Shown here: positions 1 through 9,900 of the stretch, piece by piece
How positions within the stretch are numbered: the stretch's first letter is position 1
Layout of the letters: each line of letters begins with the position of its first letter
Assembly: GCF_040869035.1 (NCBI RefSeq)
Contig: NZ_CP162101.1
Coordinates: 930,001-994,000 of the forward strand
Source of the DNA: Vibrio sp. NTOU-M3
GTDB taxonomy: Bacteria > Pseudomonadota > Gammaproteobacteria > Enterobacterales > Vibrionaceae
Reading direction: 5' to 3'
Length of the DNA stretch: 64,000 nucleotides
Notes under the pieces: model-generated
What the model saw: only the letters and a program-made list of their open reading frames with translations
The model's database searches: none
Told to the model about the DNA's origin: nothing
Program-made: the position numbers and the translations under genes

Positions 1-1737
1 TTTGGTATTGCGTCTATCGTGATCCTTTGTTTAGTGTTCAGCTTGATTGAATCCAAACTCATATTGCCGTCACACTTGGCGCACAGTAAATTCAAACCAA
101 TCAAAAAAGGCAGTTGGCGAGACCGATTTAACCAACGATTTTTTGCGATGGTGAATGGGCCATACAAGCGCTTTGTTACGCTGTGTACGCATTGGCGCTG
201 GAGTGTTTTTGCCAGCTTTGTGGCTTTATTTGCCATCAGTATTGCACTCGTGATGGCGAACCATGTTCGTATTGTGCCATCACCGAAAGTGCCGCACGAC
301 TTCCCGAGTATCGACATTGAAATGAACAACAATGTCTCCAGTGAACAGACAATTGCGGCCTTAAAAGCGATTGAAGCGGTGATCAAACAAGTTGAGCAAG
401 AAACAGTTGAACACTACGGTACGGGGATGGTGAAAGACACCTTAGCCTTCAACAAAGGTCGTTCTTCTGCCACTTTGCTTGTTCCTTTGGTGGATGAAGA
501 GCTGCGACCATTTAACACCTTTGAACTGGCTCGGCGCTGGCGTGAGCGCTTGCCTGTGATTGCTGGTGTGAAAACCATGACCATTCAGGATGATGTGAAT
601 GGTGGTGGAGGCGGAGATGAATTTGGTTTCCTTCTCTTTGGTTCGGATATCGATACCCTCAATGCCGCCGGAAGAGATTTGATTGGCAAGCTTCAGCAAA
701 CCGAAGGGTTGTTTGATATCTCCTCCTCTATTGATTCAGGGAGTCAGGAAGTTCTGCTGTCACTTGCTCCAGTTGCCTATGATCTCGGGCTCGATCTGCA
801 AGACATTGCGTTGCAGGTCGGCGGCAGTTTCTATGGTGGGGAAGCGCAGCGTCTTCTTCGTGATGGTGAAGAAGTTAAAGTAATGGTGCGCTATCCCAAG
901 TTGACGCGTGAAGCCTTTGCTTCTTTGCGTTATGCCATTATTACCACGCCAACTGGTGAGAAAGTGATGTTGGGTGATGTGGTCGAGATAGAGCAAAAGC
1001 CGGGTGTGAGTAATATACGCCGCGAAGGAGGCTATCAGTCTGTTTATGTTTATGGTTCGATTGACGAAGAGCGTGTTGAACCAAATGCAATCGTTGAGCA
1101 AGTTCATGAGACCATTATGCCAGAGGTACTGCAGCAATATCCTGGTGTGCGTTCAGAGCTGGGCGGCAGTATTGAAGAGCAGCAAGCACAGCAAAATGAG
1201 CAAAAAGTCTTCTTTATTGCTGGCATGATCATCGTCTATATGTTGCTGGCTGTGCCGCTTAAAAGTTACACCCAACCGTTGATCATTATGTCGGTCATCC
1301 CATTTAGCTTAACTGGGGCAATTTGGGGCCATTATTGGTTTGGATTGGATCTCAGCATGATGTCGACCTTTGGTCTGATTGCCGCGGCCGGGGTGGTGGT
1401 CAATGACTCATTAGTTATGACTGACTACGTTAACAAAGTTAGAGCGCAAGGCGTAGACATTAAGCAAGCCGTGATTGAAGCGGGATGCGCGCGCTTTCGG
1501 GCCATCACACTGACATCCATCACCACCTTTGTCGGGGTGTTGCCAATTATGTTTGAAACCAGCTTACAGGCAAGTTTTGTGATCCCGATGGCGGTCGCAC
1601 TTGGGTTTGCGGTGTTGTTTGCCACTTTACTGACGCTGATCCTTGTTCCATGTCTCTATTTGATGCTTCAAGACATTCGTAATGGGGTTTCCAAAGTAAA
1701 AGGGTTGTTTAAAAGGCGCAAGCTTCAAACCAACTAA
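1..1737 (+). CDS. RND-family efflux transporter permease, C-terminal part (5' end outside window)
   Basis: The reading frame is open from base 1, so the start lies upstream. About 578 residues are visible out of the usual 1,000-1,050. The protein is an inner-membrane proton/substrate antiporter of the AcrB/heavy-metal-RND superfamily that exports drugs or other small molecules with a periplasmic adaptor and outer-membrane channel. The visible part starts at the end of the first membrane bundle. A hydrophilic periplasmic porter/docking domain follows (roughly residues 85-395), then the C-terminal membrane bundle with hydrophobic helices around FIAGMIIVYMLL, IIMSVIPFSL, GLIAAAGVVVNDSLVM and the final FATLLTLILVPCLYLML. 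The GVVVNDSL helix and the following AGCARFRAI/TSITTF stretch are typical of RND permeases. Substrate cannot be told. A good rho-independent terminator follows directly. The family call is firm; the subfamily is uncertain. Confidence 0.92.
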   Translation, partial: FGIASIVILCLVFSLIESKLILPSHLAHSKFKPIKKGSWRDRFNQRFFAMVNGPYKRFVTLCTHWRWSVFASFVALFAISIALVMANHVRIVPSPKVPHDFPSIDIEMNNNVSSEQTIAALKAIEAVIKQVEQETVEHYGTGMVKDTLAFNKGRSSATLLVPLVDEELRPFNTFELARRWRERLPVIAGVKTMTIQDDVNGGGGGDEFGFLLFGSDIDTLNAAGRDLIGKLQQTEGLFDISSSIDSGSQEVLLSLAPVAYDLGLDLQDIALQVGGSFYGGEAQRLLRDGEEVKVMVRYPKLTREAFASLRYAIITTPTGEKVMLGDVVEIEQKPGVSNIRREGGYQSVYVYGSIDEERVEPNAIVEQVHETIMPEVLQQYPGVRSELGGSIEEQQAQQNEQKVFFIAGMIIVYMLLAVPLKSYTQPLIIMSVIPFSLTGAIWGHYWFGLDLSMMSTFGLIAAAGVVVNDSLVMTDYVNKVRAQGVDIKQAVIEAGCARFRAITLTSITTFVGVLPIMFETSLQASFVIPMAVALGFAVLFATLLTLILVPCLYLMLQDIRNGVSKVKGLFKRRKLQTN

Positions 1738-1758
1738 CTGAACGTATTGACACTAAAG

Positions 1759-1782
1759 CGCGGCATAATGCCGCGTTTTTTA
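1759..1782 (+). terminator. Rho-independent terminator of the RND gene
   Basis: A GC-rich inverted repeat (CGCGGCAT / ATGCCGCG) is followed at once by a run of T. It lies about 20 bases after the RND stop codon and fits as the end of the efflux operon. Confidence 0.85.
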
Positions 1783-1804
1783 TTGCTTATCGAAAAAACA
1801 GATA

Positions 1805-1834
1805 GAAAAAACCCGAGCATGGGGTAGCTCGGGC
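1805..1834 (-). terminator. Orphan minus-strand rho-independent terminator (possible sRNA end)
   Basis: The stem CCCGAGC / GCTCGGG (1812-1818 and 1827-1833) is flanked by a run of six A at 1806-1811, which reads as a T tract on the minus strand. No minus-strand gene lies upstream within the intergenic space: the next gene, at 2180, is on the plus strand. The hairpin either ends a short untranslated transcript starting between about 1850 and 2150 or stops antisense transcription from the EEP gene. Confidence 0.5.
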
Positions 1835-2179
1835 AAAAAAGGGCAACAATTTGAAATTATTTTTTGGAGAGTGCCAGTTAAATTTCCTTATCCAAACTGT
1901 TATAAAGCATTCGCGGTCTTATGAATAACTTTACAATAGTGTAACTGACGAGTTTTAAAGTAACACGTTTGTTGCGTGTCGGTAATTTCAAATATGGAAA
2001 ACATAGATTTCAAAAATGATATCCATAAAGGAAACGTTGTGATTTAAGTCGACGGCTCAATCATGGCTGTTTATAGAACGTGACTTCGCCTTTTCCCTCG
2101 TATTTTATTTTCTCTCACCGCTAAGTATTGAATATTGAACCATACTTAAGTTTATATTTAATACCGAGAGGGAAAGGAA

Positions 2180-3109
2180 TTGCGCTGGTTACTATGGACA
2201 ATGATTGGCTTACCCATGATTGCGTGGGGGACTTTCCACCTTTATCACGAGATTTGGTGGGTAGAGAATATTGTCTCGGCACCTAGCCTCTTTTTGGTTT
2301 ACTACACAATAATTGCTTTGATCTGCTTGATGGTGCGGTTTTGGGTGCATTTGATCGTATGTGTCGTAGTGGTGTTGGTCTATCTGGCGATGACGCCAAA
2401 GTCGGAGCAGTCAATTTGGGTTAACTGCAATACACCCATGACGGTGGTGCAGTACAATCTTTACTATGGTAATCAAGATGTAAATGCCTTTATTAATTAC
2501 TTGATCCAAAACCAGATTGATTTAGTGGTGCTGCAAGAAGTTGCGCCGGAAGAAGGGGTTAAGTTCTTCACTTTGGATGATTTGTACCCTTATCGTTATG
2601 GTGGTCAAGAAGGTGTGGGATACCCGTCTAGCCAGATGATCTTAAGCCGCAAACCATTGACTCAAATGTCGGTGTTTTACACGCCTGATGGACACAACAT
2701 CATTAGTGGCGTTTGGCATCCAACTCCGCAAAAACAATTACCTTTTATGACAGCCCACCCACCGTCACCAAGGACGGAGGAGCTTTGGCATCGGCGAAAC
2801 GCGGTGATTCGAACCATTCAAACCATGGTGGAGTTTAACCCGTCAGATGAAATGCTGATTGTTGGTGATTTTAACCTTTCCGCGACCAGCTTACGGTTTG
2901 CGACACTATTTCCAGAATTTGAAACCGCCCCTGTCGCGAGTTGGCCAAACTGGAGTCACCTATTCGACACCCCCGCATTTACCATGCTCAGTATTGATCA
3001 TTTGTGGTTGAAATCATTGGAGTCGAGTCGACGGATCTGCAACCGAACCTCGAAAACGAGCATGCGGGGTTCCGACCATAAAATGGTCGTCACTCAAATT
3101 GGATACTGA
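2180..3109 (+). CDS. Endonuclease/exonuclease/phosphatase family protein, membrane-anchored
   Basis: This is a 309-residue protein starting at a TTG codon preceded by a purine-rich GAGAGGGAAAGG site. The first 75 residues form two or three hydrophobic segments (around WTMIGLPMIAW, FLVYYTIIALICLMV and LIVCVVVVLVYLAM). A DNase I-like EEP domain follows. Its landmarks are an N-terminal QYN motif (about 93), the metal-binding VVLQEV (about 115), VGDFNLSAT (about 232), SIDHLW and the C-terminal GSDH. The EEP fold hydrolyses phosphodiester or phosphomonoester bonds in nucleic acids, inositol phosphates or sphingomyelin, and the substrate cannot be told here. The membrane anchor suggests the catalytic domain faces the periplasm. 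The gene appears monocistronic and is convergent with fumC, sharing the intervening hairpin. Confidence 0.85.
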   Translation: MRWLLWTMIGLPMIAWGTFHLYHEIWWVENIVSAPSLFLVYYTIIALICLMVRFWVHLIVCVVVVLVYLAMTPKSEQSIWVNCNTPMTVVQYNLYYGNQDVNAFINYLIQNQIDLVVLQEVAPEEGVKFFTLDDLYPYRYGGQEGVGYPSSQMILSRKPLTQMSVFYTPDGHNIISGVWHPTPQKQLPFMTAHPPSPRTEELWHRRNAVIRTIQTMVEFNPSDEMLIVGDFNLSATSLRFATLFPEFETAPVASWPNWSHLFDTPAFTMLSIDHLWLKSLESSRRICNRTSKTSMRGSDHKMVVTQIGY

Positions 3110-3111
3110 AA

Positions 3112-3146
3112 TAAAGAAAAAAGCCGAAGGTAGCATTCCTTCGGCT
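3112..3146 (-). terminator. Terminator of the fumC operon (possibly bidirectional)
   Basis: The stem AGCCGAAGG / CCTTCGGCT (3122-3130 and 3138-3146) has a run of A on its left that reads as a strong T tract for the minus strand. It separates the convergent EEP and fumC genes. The plus-strand side has only a weak T run. Confidence 0.8.
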
Positions 3147-3155
3147 CTAAATTTG

Positions 3156-4541
3156 CTACTTCGCTAACCCACCTTGGGTCAACTGCGCTGGATCAAGCAG
3201 GCGCTCTAACGTGGCTCGGTCGAGATCCGTTTCTTTTTCCGCCACATCAATGATAGCGCGACCTTCTTTGTATGCTTTTTTGGCAATAGATGCGGCTTTC
3301 AGGTAGCCAATCACTGGGTTGAGGGCAGTAACCAAGATAGGGTTGCGAGCAAGTGCTTGCTGCAAGTTATCTTCACGTACCGTGAAAGTGGCTATCGCTT
3401 TATCGGCAAGAGCCAGAGCGCTATTGGTTAATAGCTCGATGCTTTCCAAAATATTGTGTGCAATCACGGGCAACATGACGTTGAGTTGGAAGTTGCCAGA
3501 CTGACCAGCAATAGTAATGGTGGTGTCATTGCCAATAACTTGAGCAGAGGCCATGGCCGCCGCTTCAGGGATCACTGGGTTAACCTTACCCGGCATGATC
3601 GATGACCCGGGTTGTAAACCTTGCAGCTCGATTTCGCCCAATCCCGCTAGAGGGCCTGAGTTCATCCAGCGCAAATCATTGGCAATTTTCATGATAGCAA
3701 CGGCGGCTGTTTTCAATTGTCCAGATAAAGATACAATTGCGTCTTGGTTGCTGAGATTAAAGAAGAAATTGTCACTGGCCGTAAAGGTGACTTTGGTTTC
3801 CTGGCTCAGGTTGTGAGCAAATGCCTCGGCAAAACGAGGATCTGCATTAATGCCAGTCCCCACCGCTGTGCCACCTTGAGCTAAGGCTTTTACTGATTTC
3901 AAACTCTGATCAATGCCTAGGAGTGCATGTTCAACTTGGTGTTTCCAACCGCCTAGCTCTTGTGCAAAGGTTACTGGCATGGCATCCATTAAATGAGTTC
4001 GGCCAGTTTTTACCACATCTGACAGCTCAGCTTGCTTGTGTTCAAGTGCGGTAATTAAGTGATGCAGTGCTGGAAGTAAGCGTTTTTCGATGCTGATTGC
4101 CGAAGCAACTTGGATGGCTGTTGGTACCACGTCATTACTGCTTTGGCCCATATTAACGTGATCATTTGGGTTAACATCACCGCCTAATTTCTCAGATGCT
4201 AACGTTGCAATCACTTCATTGGCATTCATATTAGAACTGGTACCAGACCCAGTTTGAAAAACATCGATCGGGAAGTGAGATAAATACTCACCCTCGATAA
4301 TATGCTGCGCGGCATCCGCGATAGCACTCGCAATGTCACCTTCAAGCAACCCAAGTTGTGCATTCGTAAGAGCAGCTGTTTGTTTAATGTAAGCCAAAGC
4401 CTGAATAAAGGGGACTGGCATAACATGTTGGCTGAACTGAAAATTGTCGACTGCACGTTGAGTTTGAGCTTGATACAGGGCGTCTGATGGGACTTTTACA
4501 TCCCCCATGCTGTCGGTTTCAATTCGAAATGTCTGAGTCAT
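3156..4541 (-). CDS. fumC: Class II fumarate hydratase (fumarase C)
   Basis: This 461-residue enzyme has the normal length for the iron-independent class II fumarase, which converts fumarate and water to malate in the TCA cycle as a cytoplasmic homotetramer. The superfamily signature GSSIMPGKVNP lies near residue 315, with the conserved GSGTSSNMNANEV and GQSSNDVVPT segments upstream. The start ATG follows an AAAGGAA ribosome site. The FagA-like gene lies 14 bases upstream on the same strand, with a perfect Fur box before it. Fumarase C carries no Fe-S cluster, so induction under iron starvation, when the Fe-S class I enzymes fail, is the expected logic. This matches the known fagA-fumC arrangement of Pseudomonas. 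Identification is secure; iron regulation is inferred from the site. Confidence 0.97.
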   Translation of the reverse strand: MTQTFRIETDSMGDVKVPSDALYQAQTQRAVDNFQFSQHVMPVPFIQALAYIKQTAALTNAQLGLLEGDIASAIADAAQHIIEGEYLSHFPIDVFQTGSGTSSNMNANEVIATLASEKLGGDVNPNDHVNMGQSSNDVVPTAIQVASAISIEKRLLPALHHLITALEHKQAELSDVVKTGRTHLMDAMPVTFAQELGGWKHQVEHALLGIDQSLKSVKALAQGGTAVGTGINADPRFAEAFAHNLSQETKVTFTASDNFFFNLSNQDAIVSLSGQLKTAAVAIMKIANDLRWMNSGPLAGLGEIELQGLQPGSSIMPGKVNPVIPEAAAMASAQVIGNDTTITIAGQSGNFQLNVMLPVIAHNILESIELLTNSALALADKAIATFTVREDNLQQALARNPILVTALNPVIGYLKAASIAKKAYKEGRAIIDVAEKETDLDRATLERLLDPAQLTQGGLAK

Positions 4542-4555
4542 GAGGTTTCCTTTTG

Positions 4556-4936
4556 TTAGTCATGGGGCGCTTGGATACGCTGTAATTGTTGTTGTAATGA
4601 TAGGTAGTGAATATCGCCATCCTCTAAATGATAGTAATGACGCTTTAAGCCGAGTAGGGGGATATGAATTGAGTCTAAACAGACACGTCGAAACGTCCGG
4701 CTTCGTTGTGAGTCTTGAATCGCATCTAAAAGGTGGAAGTAAACTTGGCGCAGGTGCAATTCAAACAGCAATGGATTCTCCCCTTCACTGCCGTGTTCAT
4801 AATACGAAGTGAGCACACAACCCCAATGGATGTAGTCATAGATGATATCTGGCTCAAAGCCTTCCCCAGAATTCACCTTCAGAAAGCGATCTTGAGCCTT
4901 AAAGAATGTGCAGTAGATGGTTTCTTGGTTATGCAT
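4556..4936 (-). CDS. FagA-like small protein in Fur-regulated operon with fumC
   Basis: This is a 126-residue, probably cytoplasmic protein with no signal peptide or membrane helix. It is rich in aromatic residues and histidine (IIYDYIHWGCVLTSYYEHG, LKRHYYHLEDGDIHYL). I do not recognise a catalytic motif. Its place directly upstream of fumC and behind a Fur box matches fagA ('Fur-associated gene') of the Pseudomonas fagA-fumC-orfX-sodA operon, so I call it FagA-like by context and size. The function of FagA is unknown. The ATG at 4936 lies 22 bases from the Fur box, so Fur binding would cover the promoter. The ribosome site (AAGTAAG) is weak. Confidence 0.6.
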   Translation of the reverse strand: MHNQETIYCTFFKAQDRFLKVNSGEGFEPDIIYDYIHWGCVLTSYYEHGSEGENPLLFELHLRQVYFHLLDAIQDSQRSRTFRRVCLDSIHIPLLGLKRHYYHLEDGDIHYLSLQQQLQRIQAPHD

Positions 4937-4958
4937 GCTGACTTACTTTTGTGTGTAA

Positions 4959-4973
4959 TGATAATTATTATCA
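4959..4973 (-). promoter_or_regulatory. Fur box upstream of the FagA-like/fumC operon
   Basis: The 15-mer TGATAATTATTATCA is an exact match to the 7-1-7 Fur consensus (TGATAAT-N-ATTATCA). It sits 22 bases upstream of the FagA-like start codon, overlapping the expected promoter. It predicts repression of the operon when iron is plentiful. Confidence 0.9.
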
Positions 4974-5242
4974 TATGAATTTAATGTAAGTTCAACTGGA
5001 GAAATGAGCGTTGAGGAGTGTGGATTGAAAAGCAAAACACGTACATTGCTTGGTAAATATGAGCCAGTATTATTGAGAGTATTTAAGAATAGCTAAATAG
5101 AAATTTATTATTAAATAATAAACTTAAGTTTGATTTTGATCGCCTTTGTTAATTGAACTTTGGTGTGAATAATGTATCTTGTTGTGATTAATATCTATAA
5201 AAAATAAATCAATGTGCAATGTATGTTGATTTTTAATAATTA
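4974..5242. other. AT-rich divergent promoter region before the TPS locus
   Basis: This stretch separates the Fur-boxed operon from tpsB. It is strongly AT-rich with long A/T runs, typical of regions silenced by H-NS ahead of horizontally acquired adhesin or toxin genes. I see no open frame with a ribosome site and no clear palindrome other than the Fur box at its left edge. Confidence 0.45.
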
Positions 5243-6952
5243 ATGGTCGTGGCAGTGGTATATAAAACTTATCTTTCTCAAACTATTAGAGCTAGGGTGT
5301 TTAACCTTGGTCTCGTGTTTTTTTTTCTACCCTTTGGCTTTGCTACAGCAAATACTCATATATTGGGGCCATTGGCAACTCAAGATATAGAACGAGAGCA
5401 AGCTCAGCGCTTAGAGCAAATAGAACAGAATAAGCAATCAGTTAAGGAACTAACGCCTAATATTACCTTGGACAGGCCAATAGAAGAGTTTCCTGAGCAG
5501 TGTTTTAATGTTCGAGAGTTAGTTTTTTCTGGTAACACGATCTATTCTGATGAAGAGTTGGCTCAAGCCATTCATTTCCAACCAACCTGTCTCGGCCTAG
5601 CCGAAATTAATGAATATCTCCGTGTTATTTCCAACCTTTACATGCAAGCAGGCTATGTGACCTCTCGTGCTTTTCTGGTGCCGCAAGACTTATCGTCGGG
5701 TCGACTAGAGATCGTAATTTTAGAAGGTGAACTAGAACAGTTGCTACTGAATGGGGAAGAATCAAGTGCGCTGAAATTGGCCTTTCCTTTTATGGTGGGT
5801 TCTATTCTTAATCTCAGAGATATCGAGCAGGGGCTCGATCAAATTAATCGGCTTTCGCGCTATAACGCTCAAATTAAATTATTACCTGGTACCGAACAGG
5901 GTAAATCGACTGTCGACATTCGAACACACGAAGATTTATTTATGACGTTGTCTACTGGGATCAATAACGGTGGTCAAAAGTCTACTGGAGAGGAGCAGCT
6001 ATCACTAAATCTTGGTTTGGAAAATGTACTGCGTATTTTAGATAAATGGACATTTAGCGCGACAAAAAGTGCATTAATTCGAGATAGCAAAGATTCTGAA
6101 AGTCTATTTATGAGCGTGGATGTCCCAATAGGGTATTGGAACATCGGCTATCGAACCTCATACAGTACATATAAAACCACATTTACTAGTAATAGCTTCC
6201 AGTTTGACTCATCGGGTAAAACAAACAGCCATGATGCTGACCTAAAATGGTTATTCCATCGTGATAGCGTGAGCAAATCGTCATTCAAACTGGGTTTACA
6301 CCATCGAAGAGAAAAGAACTTTATTTTGGGGGCCTTGTTGGAATCAGGCTCTCGCAACCTTTCGTCCAGCTCACTTTCCCTCGATCACAGTACGCGTCTA
6401 GGCAATGGTTTTTTTACTCTATCTCCTCGTTTTGTTGCGGGGACCGATTGGTTTGGTGGCAAGGAAGATGAAGACGATGCAGGCGCTGCGCCAAAAGCCC
6501 AATTTTACAAAGGCACACTGACTGCGAGTTATACCTACCCTTTTTCGAATGCACTTAGCCTTAGCTCGACATTATTCGGTCAGTGGAGTAACCAAACGCT
6601 TTATGGCAGTGAACGCTTAAGTATCGGTGGTGAATACTCTGTCCGTGGTTTTAAAGGTAAATCGATTTCAGGAGATGAAGGTTACTACTGGCGAAATGAT
6701 CTCAATTATCAAATTGCCAAATGGCCCGTTTTAGGAAACATCAGCGCCACACTAGCACTCGACACCGGCACCATCGCTAAAGATAAAGTGGATGCGTTTG
6801 AAGAAGGGTCACTAACGGGAACGAGTTTGAGCATAAAAACGCGCTCAGAAAACATTTCAAGTTCTCTCTCAGTTGGTTTCCCGATTGATGCACCGGAACG
6901 GCTCAATGCTGATGATTACGTGCTTTATTACCGACTTGATCTAGCCATTTAA
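5243..6952 (+). CDS. TpsB: ShlB/FhaC/HecB-family outer-membrane secretion/activation protein
   Basis: This 569-residue Omp85-superfamily transporter exports its TpsA partner across the outer membrane. A signal peptide ends near FGFATA (residue 36). A linker follows, then two POTRA domains: one around CFNVRELVFSGNTIYSDEEL (about 90) and one spanning GYVTSRAFLVPQDLSSGRL (about 140). The C-terminal half is a 16-strand-type beta-barrel with the FhaC-family surface motif SVRGFKG (about 470) and a terminal aromatic/aliphatic strand (VLYYRLDLAI). The ATG used has only a weak ribosome site, but no alternative methionine precedes the signal peptide. The stop codon is followed almost immediately by tpsA, so the two form an operon as in other two-partner systems. 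Confidence 0.93.
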   Translation: MVVAVVYKTYLSQTIRARVFNLGLVFFFLPFGFATANTHILGPLATQDIEREQAQRLEQIEQNKQSVKELTPNITLDRPIEEFPEQCFNVRELVFSGNTIYSDEELAQAIHFQPTCLGLAEINEYLRVISNLYMQAGYVTSRAFLVPQDLSSGRLEIVILEGELEQLLLNGEESSALKLAFPFMVGSILNLRDIEQGLDQINRLSRYNAQIKLLPGTEQGKSTVDIRTHEDLFMTLSTGINNGGQKSTGEEQLSLNLGLENVLRILDKWTFSATKSALIRDSKDSESLFMSVDVPIGYWNIGYRTSYSTYKTTFTSNSFQFDSSGKTNSHDADLKWLFHRDSVSKSSFKLGLHHRREKNFILGALLESGSRNLSSSSLSLDHSTRLGNGFFTLSPRFVAGTDWFGGKEDEDDAGAAPKAQFYKGTLTASYTYPFSNALSLSSTLFGQWSNQTLYGSERLSIGGEYSVRGFKGKSISGDEGYYWRNDLNYQIAKWPVLGNISATLALDTGTIAKDKVDAFEEGSLTGTSLSIKTRSENISSSLSVGFPIDAPERLNADDYVLYYRLDLAI

Positions 6953-6970
6953 ATGATAAGGATTTCTACG

Positions 6971-9900
6971 ATGCGTGATACTACTTCGACTTGGCAGCGT
7001 TATGTTGTTTATCTGGTTTGTGGCTTGATTAATGTGCAACCCGTATTGGCTAATGTGGTGGTTAACAATGGTCACAGCAACACGTCTACAACGGTTGCGG
7101 GTAACGGTGTCGAGGTAGTGAACATCGCGACACCTAATGGCCAAGGCTTATCCCATAACCAATATGAGGTATTCAATGTAGACCCGAGTGGGTTAATTCT
7201 AAATAACTCGACTGCCCAGCTTGCGCAATCAGAGCTGGGAGGCTTACTACAGAATAATCCGAACTTAAATGGTGTTGCAGCAAGCACGATACTTAACGAA
7301 GTAACAGGCGCCAATCAAAGCTTGCTTCAAGGTTATACGGAAGTATTTGGCCAAAGTGCAAACGTAATTCTAACCAACCCTTATGGGATTACCTGTAATG
7401 GATGTGGCTTTATCAATACGCCGCGAGTCACGCTTTCAACCGGAACGCCTGAGTTTGAGCAAGGAGAGCTAACTGGTTTTGATGTTACGCAAGGCACCGT
7501 CTCGATTGAAGGGCTTGGCCTTGATGCTACCCGTCAAACATATTTCGATATCATCAGCCGCGCTGCTGAAATCAATGCCAATATTCACGCTAATGATCTC
7601 ACCATTGTTACCGGGAAAAATGACGTCAAGTATCAAACGAATCAGGTTACTGAGAAGGTAAACTCAACTGATGAAAACAAACCAACTTTAGCGATTGACT
7701 CTTCTTCTTTAGGGGGAATGTACGCCGGTCGTATTGCCTTAATCGCGACCGAAGATGGTGTCGGCGTGAATGTAGGTAACTTAGTATCGTCACAAGGCAA
7801 TATAGAGATCTCCGCGGACGGAAAAATAACCCTAAAAGACGTTAACAGCCACGAGTCACTATTGGCGAACTCTACACAAGACGTGTCACTGAGCGGTCAG
7901 CAAGCAGCGAATCACACGATCAATGTTGAGGCCAACAGTATTTCTGTCTCTGATGCGATTGTGGGTGCAAGTAAGGACGTTACACTCGCGGCAACTAATG
8001 CGATCTCATTAAACAAAAGTCAGGTGGTGAGTGGCATAAATAAACAAGGGCAGACTCAAACCGGAGCGACGGCGACTCTTACAGCAAGTCGCGTTGAAGT
8101 GAATCACAGTGATCTAGTTTCTCATGACAAGCTGAACATCAATGCTGAACAAGTTGCACTAAATGAAAATGGCAATGTAATTGGACAAGATGTTGTAGTG
8201 GCTAACACCAAAAATATCGCAAACCAAGGTGAATTAGCGGCCACGAATACGTTGTCTGTCACGGGAAGTGATCTTGTTATTACTGGAGCGGGGGACATTA
8301 AAGCGTCAGACGCAAGTATTACTGCAACTAACGTTACCTTAAATAGTCAGATTCAAGCGGAAAATCTTGATGTTGGCGCTGAGCAGCATATTAAAGTGAC
8401 AGATCAAGCCACACTTTCTAGTAGTAATAACCTGCAACTAAAGGGAGATTCTATTGATCAATCAGGTTCATTAAATGCAAATAATGATCTGTCGATTCTT
8501 GCGGCAAATGTAACGACATCAGGAAATACTCAAGCTAATAACATCACGGTTACGTCGGATTATATAGAACATACCGGAACGTTAGCAGCGCTCGACTCGA
8601 TACAACTTAATCACCAACAAACGAATTTGTCTGGTGATGTATTAGCAAATAACCAAATTGCAGTAAATACGGAATCCTTAACTATATCTGGTCACGTTAA
8701 GGCTGGTGAATCAAGCACTTTGAATGCAGCTCAGAATTTGATATTAACCGGAACTGGTGAGGTTGAAAGTGGAAAGAACCTTGCACTCAAAGCACAAAAC
8801 TTAACCAATGATGGTGTTTTATCGGCAGGTACACAACTGGACTTAGAGAGTGGCAGCTTAATACACAGTGGCACTTTGAACAGTGCAGGAAATATGTCGA
8901 TCAGTTCGAGCACCGTAGCATTGAATAGTGATATTGCCAGTGCCAATGATTTGTCTTTAACAACCACAGCAAACGTAACCAATAACCATCAAATTCAGGC
9001 CGGTAACAACTTAACTCTAACAGCCCAACATTGGACCAATAATTCTACTCTGTCTGCTGGTGAACAGCTTAATATGTCTTTAGTGGGTTCACTGAACAAT
9101 AAAAGTTCAGCGGTGATTTCTGCGTATACAACCAATATTGCAGCGGACTCAGTAAGCAATCAAGGTAGGTTACAAGCGCTTGATACATTAAACCTGACCG
9201 TAGCTTCTTTGTTGAACCGTGGGGCGCTAGTGTCTGCAAAAAATAGTAACGTAACGGCTACTGGTACAATTAACAACCAAGGTCTGTTTTACGCCGGAAA
9301 TGATGCCAATTTGTTTTCTAGCACTCTGTTTAATAACAGCGATATTTTAGTTAATAACGATCTTAAAATTGCTAAAAATAATGCCAATCAACGCAGTACA
9401 AGTGTGACCAATAGCTCAGGAACGATTGAGTCGTTGAATGGTGATATTGAAATTTATACTGATACTTTGATGAATAAGCGGACTACTGTAGAGGTAGAAA
9501 GTAATTATTCATTCGATAAACGTTCACAATTTGGCGCAGTGTTTGATGCCACAAACACAAAATATGAGCCGTATCATTATATCGAGGAAGAGTCGGGTTC
9601 AAATTCAGATGATCATAACAATTGGACGAAAGTTTATCTTGTTATAACAGGGGCCAAAAAGTTTTCGGTACAAGTGATGAATGAATCTATGAGCTTGAAG
9701 CGAAGTTCTTCTGTTTCTCGTTTGATAGCTAAAGGAAACATGTCAATTGAGGCGAATAATCTTCAGAATACTGCAAGTCAAATTGCTGCGAACAATATAA
9801 ATATCTCAGCCAATAAGTTAGAAAATAAAGGATATGATTTTGAAACTTACGAGACTTATTATGATTATGAGCTAGGGGAGGTAATCGGTTCCGGCTATTC

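Larger units (their letters stand above)
1738..2179. other. 442-bp intergenic region with terminators but no gene
   Basis: This gap holds the RND terminator, a second hairpin oriented for the minus strand (1805-1834), and then about 330 bp of AT-rich sequence leading to the EEP-family gene. I find no convincing protein-coding frame with a ribosome-binding site. The minus-strand hairpin without an upstream gene leaves room for a small RNA. Confidence 0.5.
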
